Assembly: GCA_023248995.1 (NCBI GenBank)
Contig: JAHFDN010000001.1
Location: 62,001 to 126,000, forward strand
Reading direction: 5' to 3'
DNA length: 64,000 bases
DNA from: Candidatus Rokuibacteriota bacterium
GTDB lineage: Bacteria > Methylomirabilota > Methylomirabilia > Rokubacteriales > CSP1-6
A program made the translations under genes and the position numbers. Below the pieces are notes generated by a model. It saw only the letters and a program-made list of their open reading frames with translations, searched no databases and was not told the DNA's origin. This document shows positions 17,197 to 25,152 of this stretch, piece by piece (position 1 is the stretch's first letter; every line of letters begins with the position of its first letter).

Positions 17197-18068
17197 GGAT
17201 GCGCCCTCGGATGAGCGGCGTCGTAGACCTTCATCAGATGGTCAGCGCTGACGTGCGTGTAGCGCTGGGTCGTGGACAGCCGGCTGTGGCCGAGAAGGTC
17301 CTGGATCAGGCGGAGGTCCGCGCCGGCGTCGAGCATGTGGGTGGCGAATGTGTGCCGCAGCGTGTGGGGACTCACCCGTCGCGTGAGGCCGGCGGCGCGG
17401 GCCCGGGCCTTCACGATCCTGTGCACGCTTCTCTCCGTGAGCCGGTGGCCCCGGAGATTTCGAAAAAGCGGGCCGTCTCCCTCCCCGCGGGCGGCGAGGT
17501 AGGCGGCCAGCGCGGCCAGAGCCGCCTCGCCCACGGGGATGATGCGCTCCTTGCCGCCTTTCCCGCGCACCCGAACGGTACCCTGGAAGGGATCGAGATC
17601 CGCCAGGTCCAGGCCGCAGAGCTCGGCCACCCGAGCTCCAGTGGCGTAGAGCAGCTCGAGGATAGCCCGATCGCGTCTGTCAGCCAGCGACCGGCCTGGC
17701 GCCCGGTCGAGCAGCGCTGTGGCCTCGTCCACGGGGAGGAAGGAGGCGAGCTTCTTCGGCAATCGCGGCGTCGTCACGTCGCGCGCCGGGTTCCGCCCGA
17801 GCCGGCCTCGGCGGGCCAGGAAGCCCAGACAGCTCCGGATAGCGGCCAGCTTGCGTGCGATGGACGGGCGCGCCAGCCCCAGGTCGTAGAGCTCGGCCAG
17901 GTATTGCCGGAGCAAACGGGCGTCCACGTGCTCGATCCGCCGGACGCGGTGCCCCGACAGGAAGCGCCAGAACTGGTCCAGGTCCGTCCGGTAGCCGCGA
18001 AGGGTGTGGGGCGAGGCGCCCCGCTCCACCGCCTGATAACGGAGGAAGTGCTCGATCGGATCCGTCAT
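17193..18068 (-). CDS. xerC: Tyrosine recombinase XerC
   Basis: A 291-residue site-specific recombinase with an N-terminal SAM-like DNA-binding domain (residues 1-90) and a C-terminal catalytic domain. Catalytic residues are visible: Arg in ATGARVAEL, Lys in RGKGGKERI, His and Arg in [14 protein letters not shown], His in [11 protein letters not shown], and the nucleophile Tyr in RYTHV. It resolves chromosome dimers. Its place between topA and hslV is the common housekeeping arrangement and argues against a phage integrase. The ATG overlaps the topA stop by four bases. Confidence 0.95.
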   Translation of the reverse strand: MTDPIEHFLRYQAVERGASPHTLRGYRTDLDQFWRFLSGHRVRRIEHVDARLLRQYLAELYDLGLARPSIARKLAAIRSCLGFLARRGRLGRNPARDVTTPRLPKKLASFLPVDEATALLDRAPGRSLADRRDRAILELLYATGARVAELCGLDLADLDPFQGTVRVRGKGGKERIIPVGEAALAALAAYLAARGEGDGPLFRNLRGHRLTERSVHRIVKARARAAGLTRRVSPHTLRHTFATHMLDAGADLRLIQDLLGHSRLSTTQRYTHVSADHLMKVYDAAHPRAHP

Positions 18069-20326
18069 CCCGCGGCCACCTCCGCCTCGTGGGCGTAGTC
18101 GCACCCCTCGCTCGCGCACGCCCGGAGGAGCCGCTTGCCGCGGGCGTATCGCTCCACGAGGAACGGGGCACCGCACCTGGGGCAGGGCTCGGGGATCGGT
18201 CGCTGCCAGAGCACGAACCGGCAGCGCGGGTAGTTGGAGCAGGCGTAGTAGGCCTTGCCCCGGCGGGAGCGACGCTCCACGAGCTGGCCGCCGCACTCTT
18301 TCTCGGGACAGGCGATGCCGGTGGTCAGCGGCTTGGTGTTCTTGCACTCCGGATACCCCTGGCAGGCGATGAACTTCCCGTACCGCCCCTCCTTGACGAC
18401 CATGGGCTTGCCGCACTGCTCGCAGAGCTGGCCGGGCACGACCTCCGCGGCGCGCCCGCGGCCGTTTCCGTTGAGGTCCTGGGTGTACTTGCATTCGGGG
18501 TAGCCCGAGCAGGCAAGGAATTTTCCGAACCGTCCCCAGCGCTCAAGGATCGGCTTCGCGCACTCGGGGCAGAGCTGCCCCGTAGGCGGCGGCGCATGCG
18601 CGCCGGCCTTCTTGAGCTCCTTCTCGAAACGCTTGTAGAAGCGCTGGATCGTCTCGGTCCAGGCGGCGTCCCCCTCCTCGATCTTGTCGAGGTCCTCCTC
18701 CATCTGCGCGGTGAACTCCACGTCCATGATCCCGGGGAACAGCGGGACGAGGAAATCGGTCACGTGCAGGCCCAGCTCGGTGGGGATCAGGCTTCCCTTC
18801 TCGCGATTCACGTATCCGCGCTCCTGGATCGTGCTCATGATCTGGGCGTAGGTAGAGGGGCGGCCGATTCCCCGCTCGTCGAGGATCTTCACCAGCGAGG
18901 CCTCCGTGTAGCGCGGCGGCGGCTGGGTGAAGTGCTGCTTGGGCTCCAGCCCCAGGAGCGCCAGTTGCTCCCCCACCGTCAGCGGCGGGACGACCGCCTC
19001 CCCTTCCTCCTCGGCGGCGGGCTCGGATTGCTCGCGGCTCTCGACGTACACGGCCATGAATCCCTGGAACCGCACCGTGGAACCGCTCGCCCGGAAGAGG
19101 CAGTCGGCAGCCGCGATATCCGCCGACACCGTGTCGTAGATCGCCGGCAGCATCTGGCTCGCGAGGAACCGCTCCCAGATGAGCCGGTAGAGGGCGAGCT
19201 GATCCTTGGTCAGGAAACGCGTGAGCGCTTTCGGCTCTCTCGTCACGTCGGAAGGCCGGACCGCCTCGTGGGCGTCCTGGGCGCCCTTCTTGGACCGGTA
19301 GAGGGGCGGCGCCGCGGGGACGTAGTCGTTCCCGAAGCGCCCCGTGATCCACCGCCTGGCCTCGTCCTGGGCCTCCTGGGCCACCCGGACGGAGTCGGTC
19401 CGCATGTACGTGATGAGCCCCACCGAGCCTTCGCTCCCGAGCTCGATCCCTTCGTAGAGCTGCTGCGCCAGGAGCATCGTCTTCTTGGCGCTGAAGTGGA
19501 GCTTGCGCCCCGCCTCCTGCTGGAGCGTGGAGGTGATGAAGGGAGGCACCGGGTTCCGCTTGCGCTCTCCGCGCGTGACCGCCTTGACGGTCCAGCGGCA
19601 ACCCTCGAGGGCGGCGAGGATCTCCTGGACGCGGGTTTCGTCAGGCAGATCGGCCTTCTCGCCCCGTACCTCCTTGAGGGTGGAGACGAACTCGGGCGGG
19701 TTCTGAGCCCGCAGCCGGGCGTGAAGGCTCCAGTACTCGACCGGGACGAACGCCTGGATCTCGCGCTCCCGGTCGGCGACCAGCCTGAGTGCGACCGACT
19801 GCACGCGTCCGGCGGACAGCCCGCGCTGCACCTTCTTCCAGAGAAGCGGCGAGAGCTTGTAGCCGACGAGGCGATCGAGCACCCGCCGCGCCTGCTGGGC
19901 GTCCACCTTGCGCTGGTCGATGCGGCCCGGGCTCTTGAAGGCTTCCTTGATGGCTCGCGCCGTGATCTCGTTGAAGAGCACGCGGTACACCTTGCGTCCG
20001 TTGACACCGAGTTCCTGGGCGAGGTGCCACCCGATGGCCTCTCCTTCCCGGTCCGGGTCCGTGGCCACGTAGAGCGCCTCAACGTTCTGGGCCGCCTTCT
20101 TGAGCTCGTCGAGCACTTTGCGCTTCGCCGGCAACGTGCTGTACTCGGGTTTGAATCCCTTCTTCACGTCCACGCCCAGTTTGGATTTGGGCAGGTCGCG
20201 GATGTGGCCCATCGAGGCCTTGACGACGTACTTCGAGTCCAGATACTTGCGGATGGTCTTCACCTTCGTCGGTGACTCCACCACCACGAGGGACCGTTTG
20301 GACGCGGGGCGCTTCCTGGCCGTCAT
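18065..20326 (-). CDS. topA: DNA topoisomerase I
   Basis: A 753-residue type IA topoisomerase that relaxes negative supercoils. The Toprim domain opens with VVVESPTKVKTIRKYL and carries ATDPDREGEA; the nucleophile is Y307 in YMRTDSVRV. After the core, four consecutive C-terminal zinc-ribbon modules occur, each with CxxC or Cx4C pairs (CPECAKPI, CEQCGKPM, CPEKECGG, CPRCGAPF). Basic residues open the protein. The start overlaps the dprA stop by four bases and the end overlaps xerC by four. Confidence 0.97.
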   Translation of the reverse strand: MTARKRPASKRSLVVVESPTKVKTIRKYLDSKYVVKASMGHIRDLPKSKLGVDVKKGFKPEYSTLPAKRKVLDELKKAAQNVEALYVATDPDREGEAIGWHLAQELGVNGRKVYRVLFNEITARAIKEAFKSPGRIDQRKVDAQQARRVLDRLVGYKLSPLLWKKVQRGLSAGRVQSVALRLVADREREIQAFVPVEYWSLHARLRAQNPPEFVSTLKEVRGEKADLPDETRVQEILAALEGCRWTVKAVTRGERKRNPVPPFITSTLQQEAGRKLHFSAKKTMLLAQQLYEGIELGSEGSVGLITYMRTDSVRVAQEAQDEARRWITGRFGNDYVPAAPPLYRSKKGAQDAHEAVRPSDVTREPKALTRFLTKDQLALYRLIWERFLASQMLPAIYDTVSADIAAADCLFRASGSTVRFQGFMAVYVESREQSEPAAEEEGEAVVPPLTVGEQLALLGLEPKQHFTQPPPRYTEASLVKILDERGIGRPSTYAQIMSTIQERGYVNREKGSLIPTELGLHVTDFLVPLFPGIMDVEFTAQMEEDLDKIEEGDAAWTETIQRFYKRFEKELKKAGAHAPPPTGQLCPECAKPILERWGRFGKFLACSGYPECKYTQDLNGNGRGRAAEVVPGQLCEQCGKPMVVKEGRYGKFIACQGYPECKNTKPLTTGIACPEKECGGQLVERRSRRGKAYYACSNYPRCRFVLWQRPIPEPCPRCGAPFLVERYARGKRLLRACASEGCDYAHEAEVAAG

Positions 20327-21330
20327 GCGGATCGCACCTTGATGTAGCGCTGACCGGGCAGCTGCCGCACCCGGCCGTTCAATTCGAGGGTGAGGAGGAG
20401 CGCGGCGGTCCGCCCGGGGGCGACGCCGCTTCGCTCGATGAGGCGATCGATGTGGACCGGCTCGCTGCTTATCAGATCCAGGAGCTTCCCCTCATCGGCC
20501 GCGCCGATGGGCGCGCACGCCGGCGCCGCCACGGGGGCCTTGAGGCATCGTCTCCACGTCTCGGGTAACTCTCCCACAACGTCTTCCCATCCCTGGACTA
20601 GTTTAGCACCGTCCTGGATCAGCCGGTTCGCGCCGCGGCTCATCTCCGACGTGATCGGACCCGGCACGGCAAACACCTCGCGCCCGAGCTCGCCCGCGTG
20701 GCCTGCGGTGATCAATGCGCCCGAGCGTTCCGCCGCCTCGACCACGATGGTTCCGAGCGCGAGTCCGGCGATCGTGCGATTTCGCAGGGGGAAGTGTCGT
20801 GGGAGCGCCGGAGTCCCCAGCGGGAACTGCGAGACCAACGCGCCGCGCGCGAGAACCTGCGAGACGAGCCGGCGGTTCTCGGGAGGATACACCACGTCCG
20901 CTCCGGATCCCAGGACGGCGATCGTGCGTCCGTCGGCCGCCAGCGCCCCGCGGTGGGCGGCGGTGTCCACGCCGCGCGCAAACCCGCTGACGATCGTGAT
21001 GCCGCGCGCCGCCAGCTCGAAGGCCAGGTGCTCGGCCATTTGAAGGCCGTACGGCGTGGCGTGGCGCGATCCCACGATCGCCAGCGCCAGCGCGTCCTCC
21101 GGCAGGATCGCGCCGCGGATCAGCAGGAACGGGGGTGGAGCGACCATCGCCCGGAGCGACGCTGGATAGTCCTCATCGTCCGAGAGGACGAGGCGGGCGC
21201 CGACGCGCCGCGCCAGCTCGCGTTGCTCGGCGGCGCTGGTCGGCGCGGCGGGTGACGCCTCCTGCCCCCGGCTCACCCTGAGCGCCGATAGGACCGCCTC
21301 CCAGCCTCCTTGCTTGTCCTGTTCCATCAT
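20323..21330 (-). CDS. dprA: DprA/Smf family DNA-processing protein, without the usual N-terminal domain
   Basis: A 335-residue protein with the Rossmann-type DprA core: YPASLRAM and PPPFLLIRG, then AIVGSRHATPYG, SGFARGVDTAAHRGAL, VLGSGADVVYPPEN, FPLRNRTIAGL and EAAERSGALITA. A C-terminal winged-helix (DML1-like) domain follows from about residue 275. DprA loads RecA on incoming single-stranded DNA. The usual N-terminal helix-hairpin-helix/SAM region (GLGP-type motifs) is missing. The start at 21330 is fixed by GAGG nine bases upstream and by a promoter at 21363-21390. It is the first gene of the long operon that ends with comB. Confidence 0.92.
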   Translation of the reverse strand: MMEQDKQGGWEAVLSALRVSRGQEASPAAPTSAAEQRELARRVGARLVLSDDEDYPASLRAMVAPPPFLLIRGAILPEDALALAIVGSRHATPYGLQMAEHLAFELAARGITIVSGFARGVDTAAHRGALAADGRTIAVLGSGADVVYPPENRRLVSQVLARGALVSQFPLGTPALPRHFPLRNRTIAGLALGTIVVEAAERSGALITAGHAGELGREVFAVPGPITSEMSRGANRLIQDGAKLVQGWEDVVGELPETWRRCLKAPVAAPACAPIGAADEGKLLDLISSEPVHIDRLIERSGVAPGRTAALLLTLELNGRVRQLPGQRYIKVRSA

Positions 21331-21362
21331 CTCGAAATTCCTCGCTTGGTCGAATGGGTCCA

Positions 21363-21390
21363 AGTATACCGGAGCGTCAGGAAGCGTCAA
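21363..21390 (-). promoter_or_regulatory. Sigma70-type promoter at the head of the dprA-topA-xerC-hslVU-arg-comB chain
   Basis: TTGACG (21390-21385) and TATACT (21368-21363) with a 16-base spacer on the minus strand. It stands about 30 bases before the dprA ATG. It is the only convincing promoter I see for the eleven genes down to 9975. Confidence 0.75.
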
Positions 21391-21434
21391 GGTTTGGCGG
21401 AACCGCGAGGCCGTCGCCGCGCCCCGGATCGAGA

Positions 21435-22241
21435 TTAGCGCGCGCGACGGACGGGCACGGCGGGTGCCCGGATGAGCGAGCGGGCCTGCCGGGCTGCTTC
21501 GGTGTCTGGGTACGCCTGGACGAGCTGCCGCCATGCCTCCCGGGCCCGCGTCGGATCGTTGAGGGCGCGGAAGCAGAGGCCGATCTTGAAGAGCGCGTCC
21601 GACGCTTTACCGCCCTGCGAATTCAACTCCACGACCCTCTGGTATTCCTTCAGCGCCTGCGCGTAGTCACGCTGCTCGTAGTAGGCCTGGCCGATCCAGA
21701 ACTGCGCGTTGGCCACGAGCGGGTGCTCGGGAAAGCGCGCGATGAAATCGGTGAACTCCAGCACCGCCTGCCCCTGCTGGTGGGCGCGAAAGTTCTCCAG
21801 CGCGGCCGCGTAGAGCTGCTCGGCCGGGCCTGCGCGCTGCGGCCGCTCCGGCTCCGCGGGCTTTACCGCGGACGTGGGACCGGTGGCCCGGCGGAGGAGC
21901 CCCTGGGAGAGCCCGTCGAGCGACCCGCGGATCCCCCGGACCGCTTCATCGGTCTCCCCGAGCCGCGTCTCCAGCCGGTCCACCTTCTGCGCCGCCCCCT
22001 TTTCCGCTTCGGCCAGCGTGGTCATCTGGCCGTCGAGTCCTTTCAGGTCGGATACCGTCTTTGCGAGCTCGCGCGTGGTAGTCTCCTGCGCCTGTCTCAG
22101 CTCTTCCACCTGCTCCTTCACTTGAGCGATCTGAGCCCGCAACTCCTGGACGCTGCCGCGCGTGGCGCACCCCGCCACGGCCAGGAGGACCGCCGCGCTG
22201 CCGAACCAGACGGCCAGCGTCTCGGATGGAACGCGCTTCAT
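21435..22241 (-). CDS. CpoB/YbgF-like Tol-Pal-associated lipoprotein
   Basis: A 268-residue envelope protein. The start at 22241 (MKRVPSETLAVW) gives a lipoprotein signal with lipobox AVAGC. A coiled coil of about 100 residues follows (repeated hydrophobic heptads in VQELRAQIAQVKEQVEEL and beyond). The C-terminal part carries three tetratricopeptide repeats (YAAALENFRAHQQGQAV, AQFWIGQAYYEQRDYAQA, ALFKIGLCFRALNDPTRA). This order matches YbgF/CpoB, which coordinates the Tol-Pal machine with peptidoglycan synthesis. No tol or pal genes lie in the window. It has its own weaker promoter upstream. Confidence 0.9.
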   Translation of the reverse strand: MKRVPSETLAVWFGSAAVLLAVAGCATRGSVQELRAQIAQVKEQVEELRQAQETTTRELAKTVSDLKGLDGQMTTLAEAEKGAAQKVDRLETRLGETDEAVRGIRGSLDGLSQGLLRRATGPTSAVKPAEPERPQRAGPAEQLYAAALENFRAHQQGQAVLEFTDFIARFPEHPLVANAQFWIGQAYYEQRDYAQALKEYQRVVELNSQGGKASDALFKIGLCFRALNDPTRAREAWRQLVQAYPDTEAARQARSLIRAPAVPVRRAR

Positions 22242-22269
22242 CGCCAGGGCCCCTTTCGTCGGTGGTGGG

Positions 22270-22299
22270 AACGTAGCACAGCGTTTCAAAAAAAGTCAA
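22270..22299 (-). promoter_or_regulatory. Possible promoter of the cpoB-like gene
   Basis: TTGACT (22299-22294) and TACGTT (22275-22270) with an 18-base spacer, in the 83-base divergent gap. The -10 matches only three consensus positions, so this is tentative. Confidence 0.4.
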
Positions 22300-22324
22300 G
22301 AAATTTAGGCTTCTTTTCGATAGG

Positions 22325-23329
22325 ATGCCCGTCGTGGACGAGGTGTCCTGGCCCTTCTACGTCTCGGCTGTGGCAACCGGGGTCGCGTTCGGCTACGTCA
22401 CGCAGCGCGGCGGCTTTTGCCTCACCCGGGCTCTCTCGAACCTCTTCCTCATGGGCGACGCCACCATCGTGCGCGCCTATCTGCTCGCCCTGTTCGTCGC
22501 GACCGTCGGGGTCCACCTCATCCTGGGCGCGGGGCTGGTCCAGATCCCGATCCGCCCGTTTCACTGGCTCGGAAACCTCCTGGGTGGCTTCCTGTTCGGC
22601 GTCGGCATGATCCTCGCGGGCGGGTGCTCCGGCAGCACCTGGTACCGGGTCGGGGAGGGGGCGGTCGGCGCGTGGATCGTGCTCTTGGCATTCGCCATGG
22701 GTGCGACCACCACGAGCGTGGGGATTCTGGCCCCCGCGCGGCGAGCGCTTCAGGGTCCCACGGTGACGGTGGACGGTGTCTCTCCGACCCTGGCGAGCCT
22801 GATCGGGGTCTCGCCCTGGGCGGTCATCGGCGTCCTGGGTGTTCTGCTAGCGATCTTCCTCTGGCGAGGGAGCCCGGAGCCGGAGCACGCGAAGTGGCCG
22901 TGGGCCGTGACGGGAGTTGCCGTCGGCATGCTCATCGCCGTCGGCTGGTGGACCTCCAGCTTCGACCAGGCGCCCACGGGGATCACCTTCGCCAGCAACA
23001 CCGGGCAGGCTCTCACGTACCCGCTCGTGGGCTATCCGAATCGCGTGAACTGGAGCATGGTCCTCCTGGTGGGGGTTCCCATCGGGGCGTTCCTGGCGGC
23101 CTGGCGAGCGGGAGAGTTCCGGTGGAAGCTTCCGCCAGGCTGGAGCCTGGTCCAGCTCTTCGCCGGGGGGCTCCTCATGGGGACGGCTGCGATCCTCGCC
23201 GAGGGGTGCAACATCACCCAGGGGCTGACGCACTCGGCCACGCTCGCCCTCGGAAGCCTCGTGGCCTTCGGCGCCATGTGGGTCGGCGCCTACGCCGCCG
23301 TCTGGGTGATGTTCCTCAGAAAGGGCTAG
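22325..23329 (+). CDS. YeeE/YedE (TsuA-like) sulfur compound transporter
   Basis: A 334-residue membrane protein with about nine hydrophobic segments in two related halves. The three cysteines characteristic of the YeeE thiosulfate-uptake fold are present: C32 in RGGFCLTRA, C101 in AGGCSGSTWYRVGEG, and C296 in AEGCNITQGLT. These relay thiosulfate through the channel in characterised members. No TusA-like partner (YeeD) is next to it. It is the only plus-strand gene, divergent from the cpoB-like gene and convergent with the beta-propeller gene 13 bases away. The ATG at 22325 has a poor ribosome site. The substrate could be thiosulfate or another sulfur anion. Confidence 0.88.
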   Translation: MPVVDEVSWPFYVSAVATGVAFGYVTQRGGFCLTRALSNLFLMGDATIVRAYLLALFVATVGVHLILGAGLVQIPIRPFHWLGNLLGGFLFGVGMILAGGCSGSTWYRVGEGAVGAWIVLLAFAMGATTTSVGILAPARRALQGPTVTVDGVSPTLASLIGVSPWAVIGVLGVLLAIFLWRGSPEPEHAKWPWAVTGVAVGMLIAVGWWTSSFDQAPTGITFASNTGQALTYPLVGYPNRVNWSMVLLVGVPIGAFLAAWRAGEFRWKLPPGWSLVQLFAGGLLMGTAAILAEGCNITQGLTHSATLALGSLVAFGAMWVGAYAAVWVMFLRKG

Positions 23330-23342
23330 CCGGCCGCCGCAC

Positions 23343-24311
23343 CTACCTCGCCGAGATCACGATCCCGTGAGGGTCGGACTCAGCGGTGAGCCCCACCTTG
23401 ATTGTGTGGGTCTTGGTGTTCGTGGCGAGGTTGACCACGTCCACCGCGTGGGCACGGCGGCTGGTCACCCAGAGCTCCATCCCGTCGGGAGAGAGGTCAA
23501 GGATATCCGGGAGCTCTGAGACGGGAACCTTGGCCAGGACTTTCCGGCCGGGAACGTCCAGCACCGCCACGAAGTGCTCCTTTCGGACGGAGACGTAGGC
23601 GCGCTTGCCGTCCTTGGAAAGCACGATGCCGTGCGTGTCAGCGCCGATTTTGATCTCGGCGACCACCTCGTCTTTCTTCGTATCGATCACCGAAACGATA
23701 TTGTCGCCCCCCTCGGTAACCCAAACCTCGCCGCCTCCAGGGGCGGTCACGGTCCCCATGGTGTCCTTACCCGCGAAGAGCTTCTTGATCACCTCGCCCG
23801 ACGCCGTGGCAATCACGTAGACGTCGCCTGAACCACCGTTGGCGACGTAACCCTTCTTCCCGTCCGGGGTGAAGGTGACCAGCATGGGCTTGCTTCCCAC
23901 CTTGATGGTGCGGACCACCTTTTGGCTGGCCAGATCGATGACCGACACGGTGTCGGCCTGGACGTTGGCCGTCCAGAGCTGCTTCTCGTTGGGGGTCAAC
24001 GTGACCCCGTGGGTCCCCTTGTCGGCGGGGATCACGGCCACTTCGGTCTTGGAGGCGGGATCGAAGACGGAGACCGAGCCGGACCCGACGTTGGCGGTGT
24101 AGAGCCACTTACCATCCTTGGTCAGGGCCGCGTTGTGGGGCTTGACTTGAGAGATCTTTACTGTCTCAATGACTTTTTTGGTCTTTCCGTCAATGATCGA
24201 GATAGAGTTCTCCCCCTGGTTCGTGACGTAGACCGTATAGGCCATTGCCGGCGCGACCACTGTCAGGGCGAGCAGGAAAGCGGTGAAAATAAAGAGAGAG
24301 CGTCGCAGCAT
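23343..24311 (-). CDS. Secreted YVTN/YncE-type seven-bladed beta-propeller protein
   Basis: A 322-residue protein with a Sec signal peptide (cleavage after APAMA, residue about 24) and then repeats of about 42 residues. Examples are TVYVTNQGENSISIIDGKT, LYTANVGSGSVSVFDPAS and LWTANVQADTVSVIDLAS. These mark a YncE/40-residue YVTN beta-propeller in the periplasm. It resembles the beta-propeller proteins that accompany PQQ-dependent catabolism. The ATG at 24311 has GGAGG seven bases upstream; an upstream extension of the frame covers only the gap. It lies 26 bases after the SoxYZ-like gene and is surely in its operon. No quinoprotein dehydrogenase is present in the window. Confidence 0.86.
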   Translation of the reverse strand: MLRRSLFIFTAFLLALTVVAPAMAYTVYVTNQGENSISIIDGKTKKVIETVKISQVKPHNAALTKDGKWLYTANVGSGSVSVFDPASKTEVAVIPADKGTHGVTLTPNEKQLWTANVQADTVSVIDLASQKVVRTIKVGSKPMLVTFTPDGKKGYVANGGSGDVYVIATASGEVIKKLFAGKDTMGTVTAPGGGEVWVTEGGDNIVSVIDTKKDEVVAEIKIGADTHGIVLSKDGKRAYVSVRKEHFVAVLDVPGRKVLAKVPVSELPDILDLSPDGMELWVTSRRAHAVDVVNLATNTKTHTIKVGLTAESDPHGIVISAR

Positions 24312-24337
24312 GGACTTTCCTCCATCACGCGGCCGAG

Positions 24338-25105
24338 CTAGGCCGCAGGGTGAATAGCCTGGGCAGCCTCCCAACGCTGGCCCTGGCTGTTGATGAACAC
24401 GATACGGAGTGTGCCTCCGCCGCTGATTTTCAACGGGAATCGGATCAACGGGTTCGGGCTGACCGCCGAGGTCATCTGAAACTCGCTGATCTTCTGGTCG
24501 TCGAGGAAGACGAGCATCTGCCTGACGTAGAACTCGGGCTGCTCGCGGACGAACTTTCCGCCCTGGAGGGCGAGGCCAGTGTAGGAGTTGTGGTCCAGCT
24601 TGGTCCGCACCTCCACCACCTCGCCTGCCCGGAGCGAGCGCGGCAGCCGGATCATCGGGTTTCCGAGACGCTCTCGCGCCATTTTCTCAGGGGCAGTCGT
24701 ACAGCCGCCCTCTGCGACGCGGACCTCTCGGGCGCCCGTGAAGCGACCGTGGCGGGTGCACTCGCCTACGACCTTGACGACCCCGCCGATCCCGGAGCGG
24801 AAATGAAAAGCCACCCACGCCCGGCCGTTGGCCGGCGTAAAAAAGAATTTTCCCTTGTAGGCGACGGGGTCCGTCTCCAGGCTCACCTCGAGCGACCGAA
24901 TAAAATGGGCGGGCTCCATCGGATGGTCCATGGAGATCTGGAGGGGAACGGCCACCGGATCCTCCGCCAGTACCGGGAGGTCGATCTGGGGCCGGTGGGC
25001 TGACTCCCCCTTTTCCTGCGCCCACGAGCCACGGGAAACCAGGGCCGGCGAGAGACCGGCGACGAGCGATCCGGCCATGAACTTCCTTCGGTTGAGAATT
25101 GTCAT
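24338..25105 (-). CDS. Tat-exported SoxYZ-like fused sulfur carrier
   Basis: A 255-residue protein with a Tat signal (NRRKFMAG, residues 5-12; cleavage likely near WAQ at 30). Residues about 35-140 form a SoxY-like domain ending in VAEGGC, where C135 lies at the position of the SoxY swinging-arm cysteine. Residues about 145-255 form a SoxZ-like immunoglobulin domain (MIRLPRSLRAGEVVEVRTKLDHN). In SoxY the GGC is at the C-terminus; here it is internal because SoxZ is fused behind. This matches the quinoprotein dehydrogenase-associated SoxYZ-like carriers. The ATG at 25105 touches a 20-bp palindrome and lies just below a strong promoter. Confidence 0.85.
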   Translation of the reverse strand: MTILNRRKFMAGSLVAGLSPALVSRGSWAQEKGESAHRPQIDLPVLAEDPVAVPLQISMDHPMEPAHFIRSLEVSLETDPVAYKGKFFFTPANGRAWVAFHFRSGIGGVVKVVGECTRHGRFTGAREVRVAEGGCTTAPEKMARERLGNPMIRLPRSLRAGEVVEVRTKLDHNSYTGLALQGGKFVREQPEFYVRQMLVFLDDQKISEFQMTSAVSPNPLIRFPLKISGGGTLRIVFINSQGQRWEAAQAIHPAA

Positions 25106-25124
25106 GTTTCCCGATCGGGAAACA
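25105..25124. promoter_or_regulatory. 20-bp perfect palindrome at the start of the SoxYZ-like gene (likely operator)
   Basis: The core TTTCCCGATCGGGAAA extends by two matching bases on each side to a 20-base perfect inverted repeat. It begins directly beside the -10 box and ends on the A of the ATG, so it covers the expected transcription start and the ribosome-binding region. A dimeric repressor is the simplest reading. No regulator gene is adjacent. Confidence 0.75.
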
Positions 25125-25152
25125 CTATAATGTGCCGGAACGATCCTGTCAA
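25124..25152 (-). promoter_or_regulatory. Strong sigma70-type promoter of the SoxYZ-like/beta-propeller operon
   Basis: TTGACA (25152-25147) and TATAGT (25129-25124) with a 17-base spacer. The -35 box overlaps the moeA stop codon. The expected start point lies inside the palindrome, leaving a leader of only about 12 bases. Confidence 0.85.

Noticed and set aside
17855-20275. Very long plus-strand open frame opposite topA and xerC
   Set aside because: It is the antisense shadow of two certain genes. High GC removes stop codons from opposite frames; its translation is low-complexity (Arg/Leu/Glu/His-rich) with no motif.
21331-21534. Apparent N-terminal extension of dprA
   Set aside because: It runs through a TTGACG-16-TATACT promoter and the end of the cpoB-like gene; translated sequence is not DprA-like.
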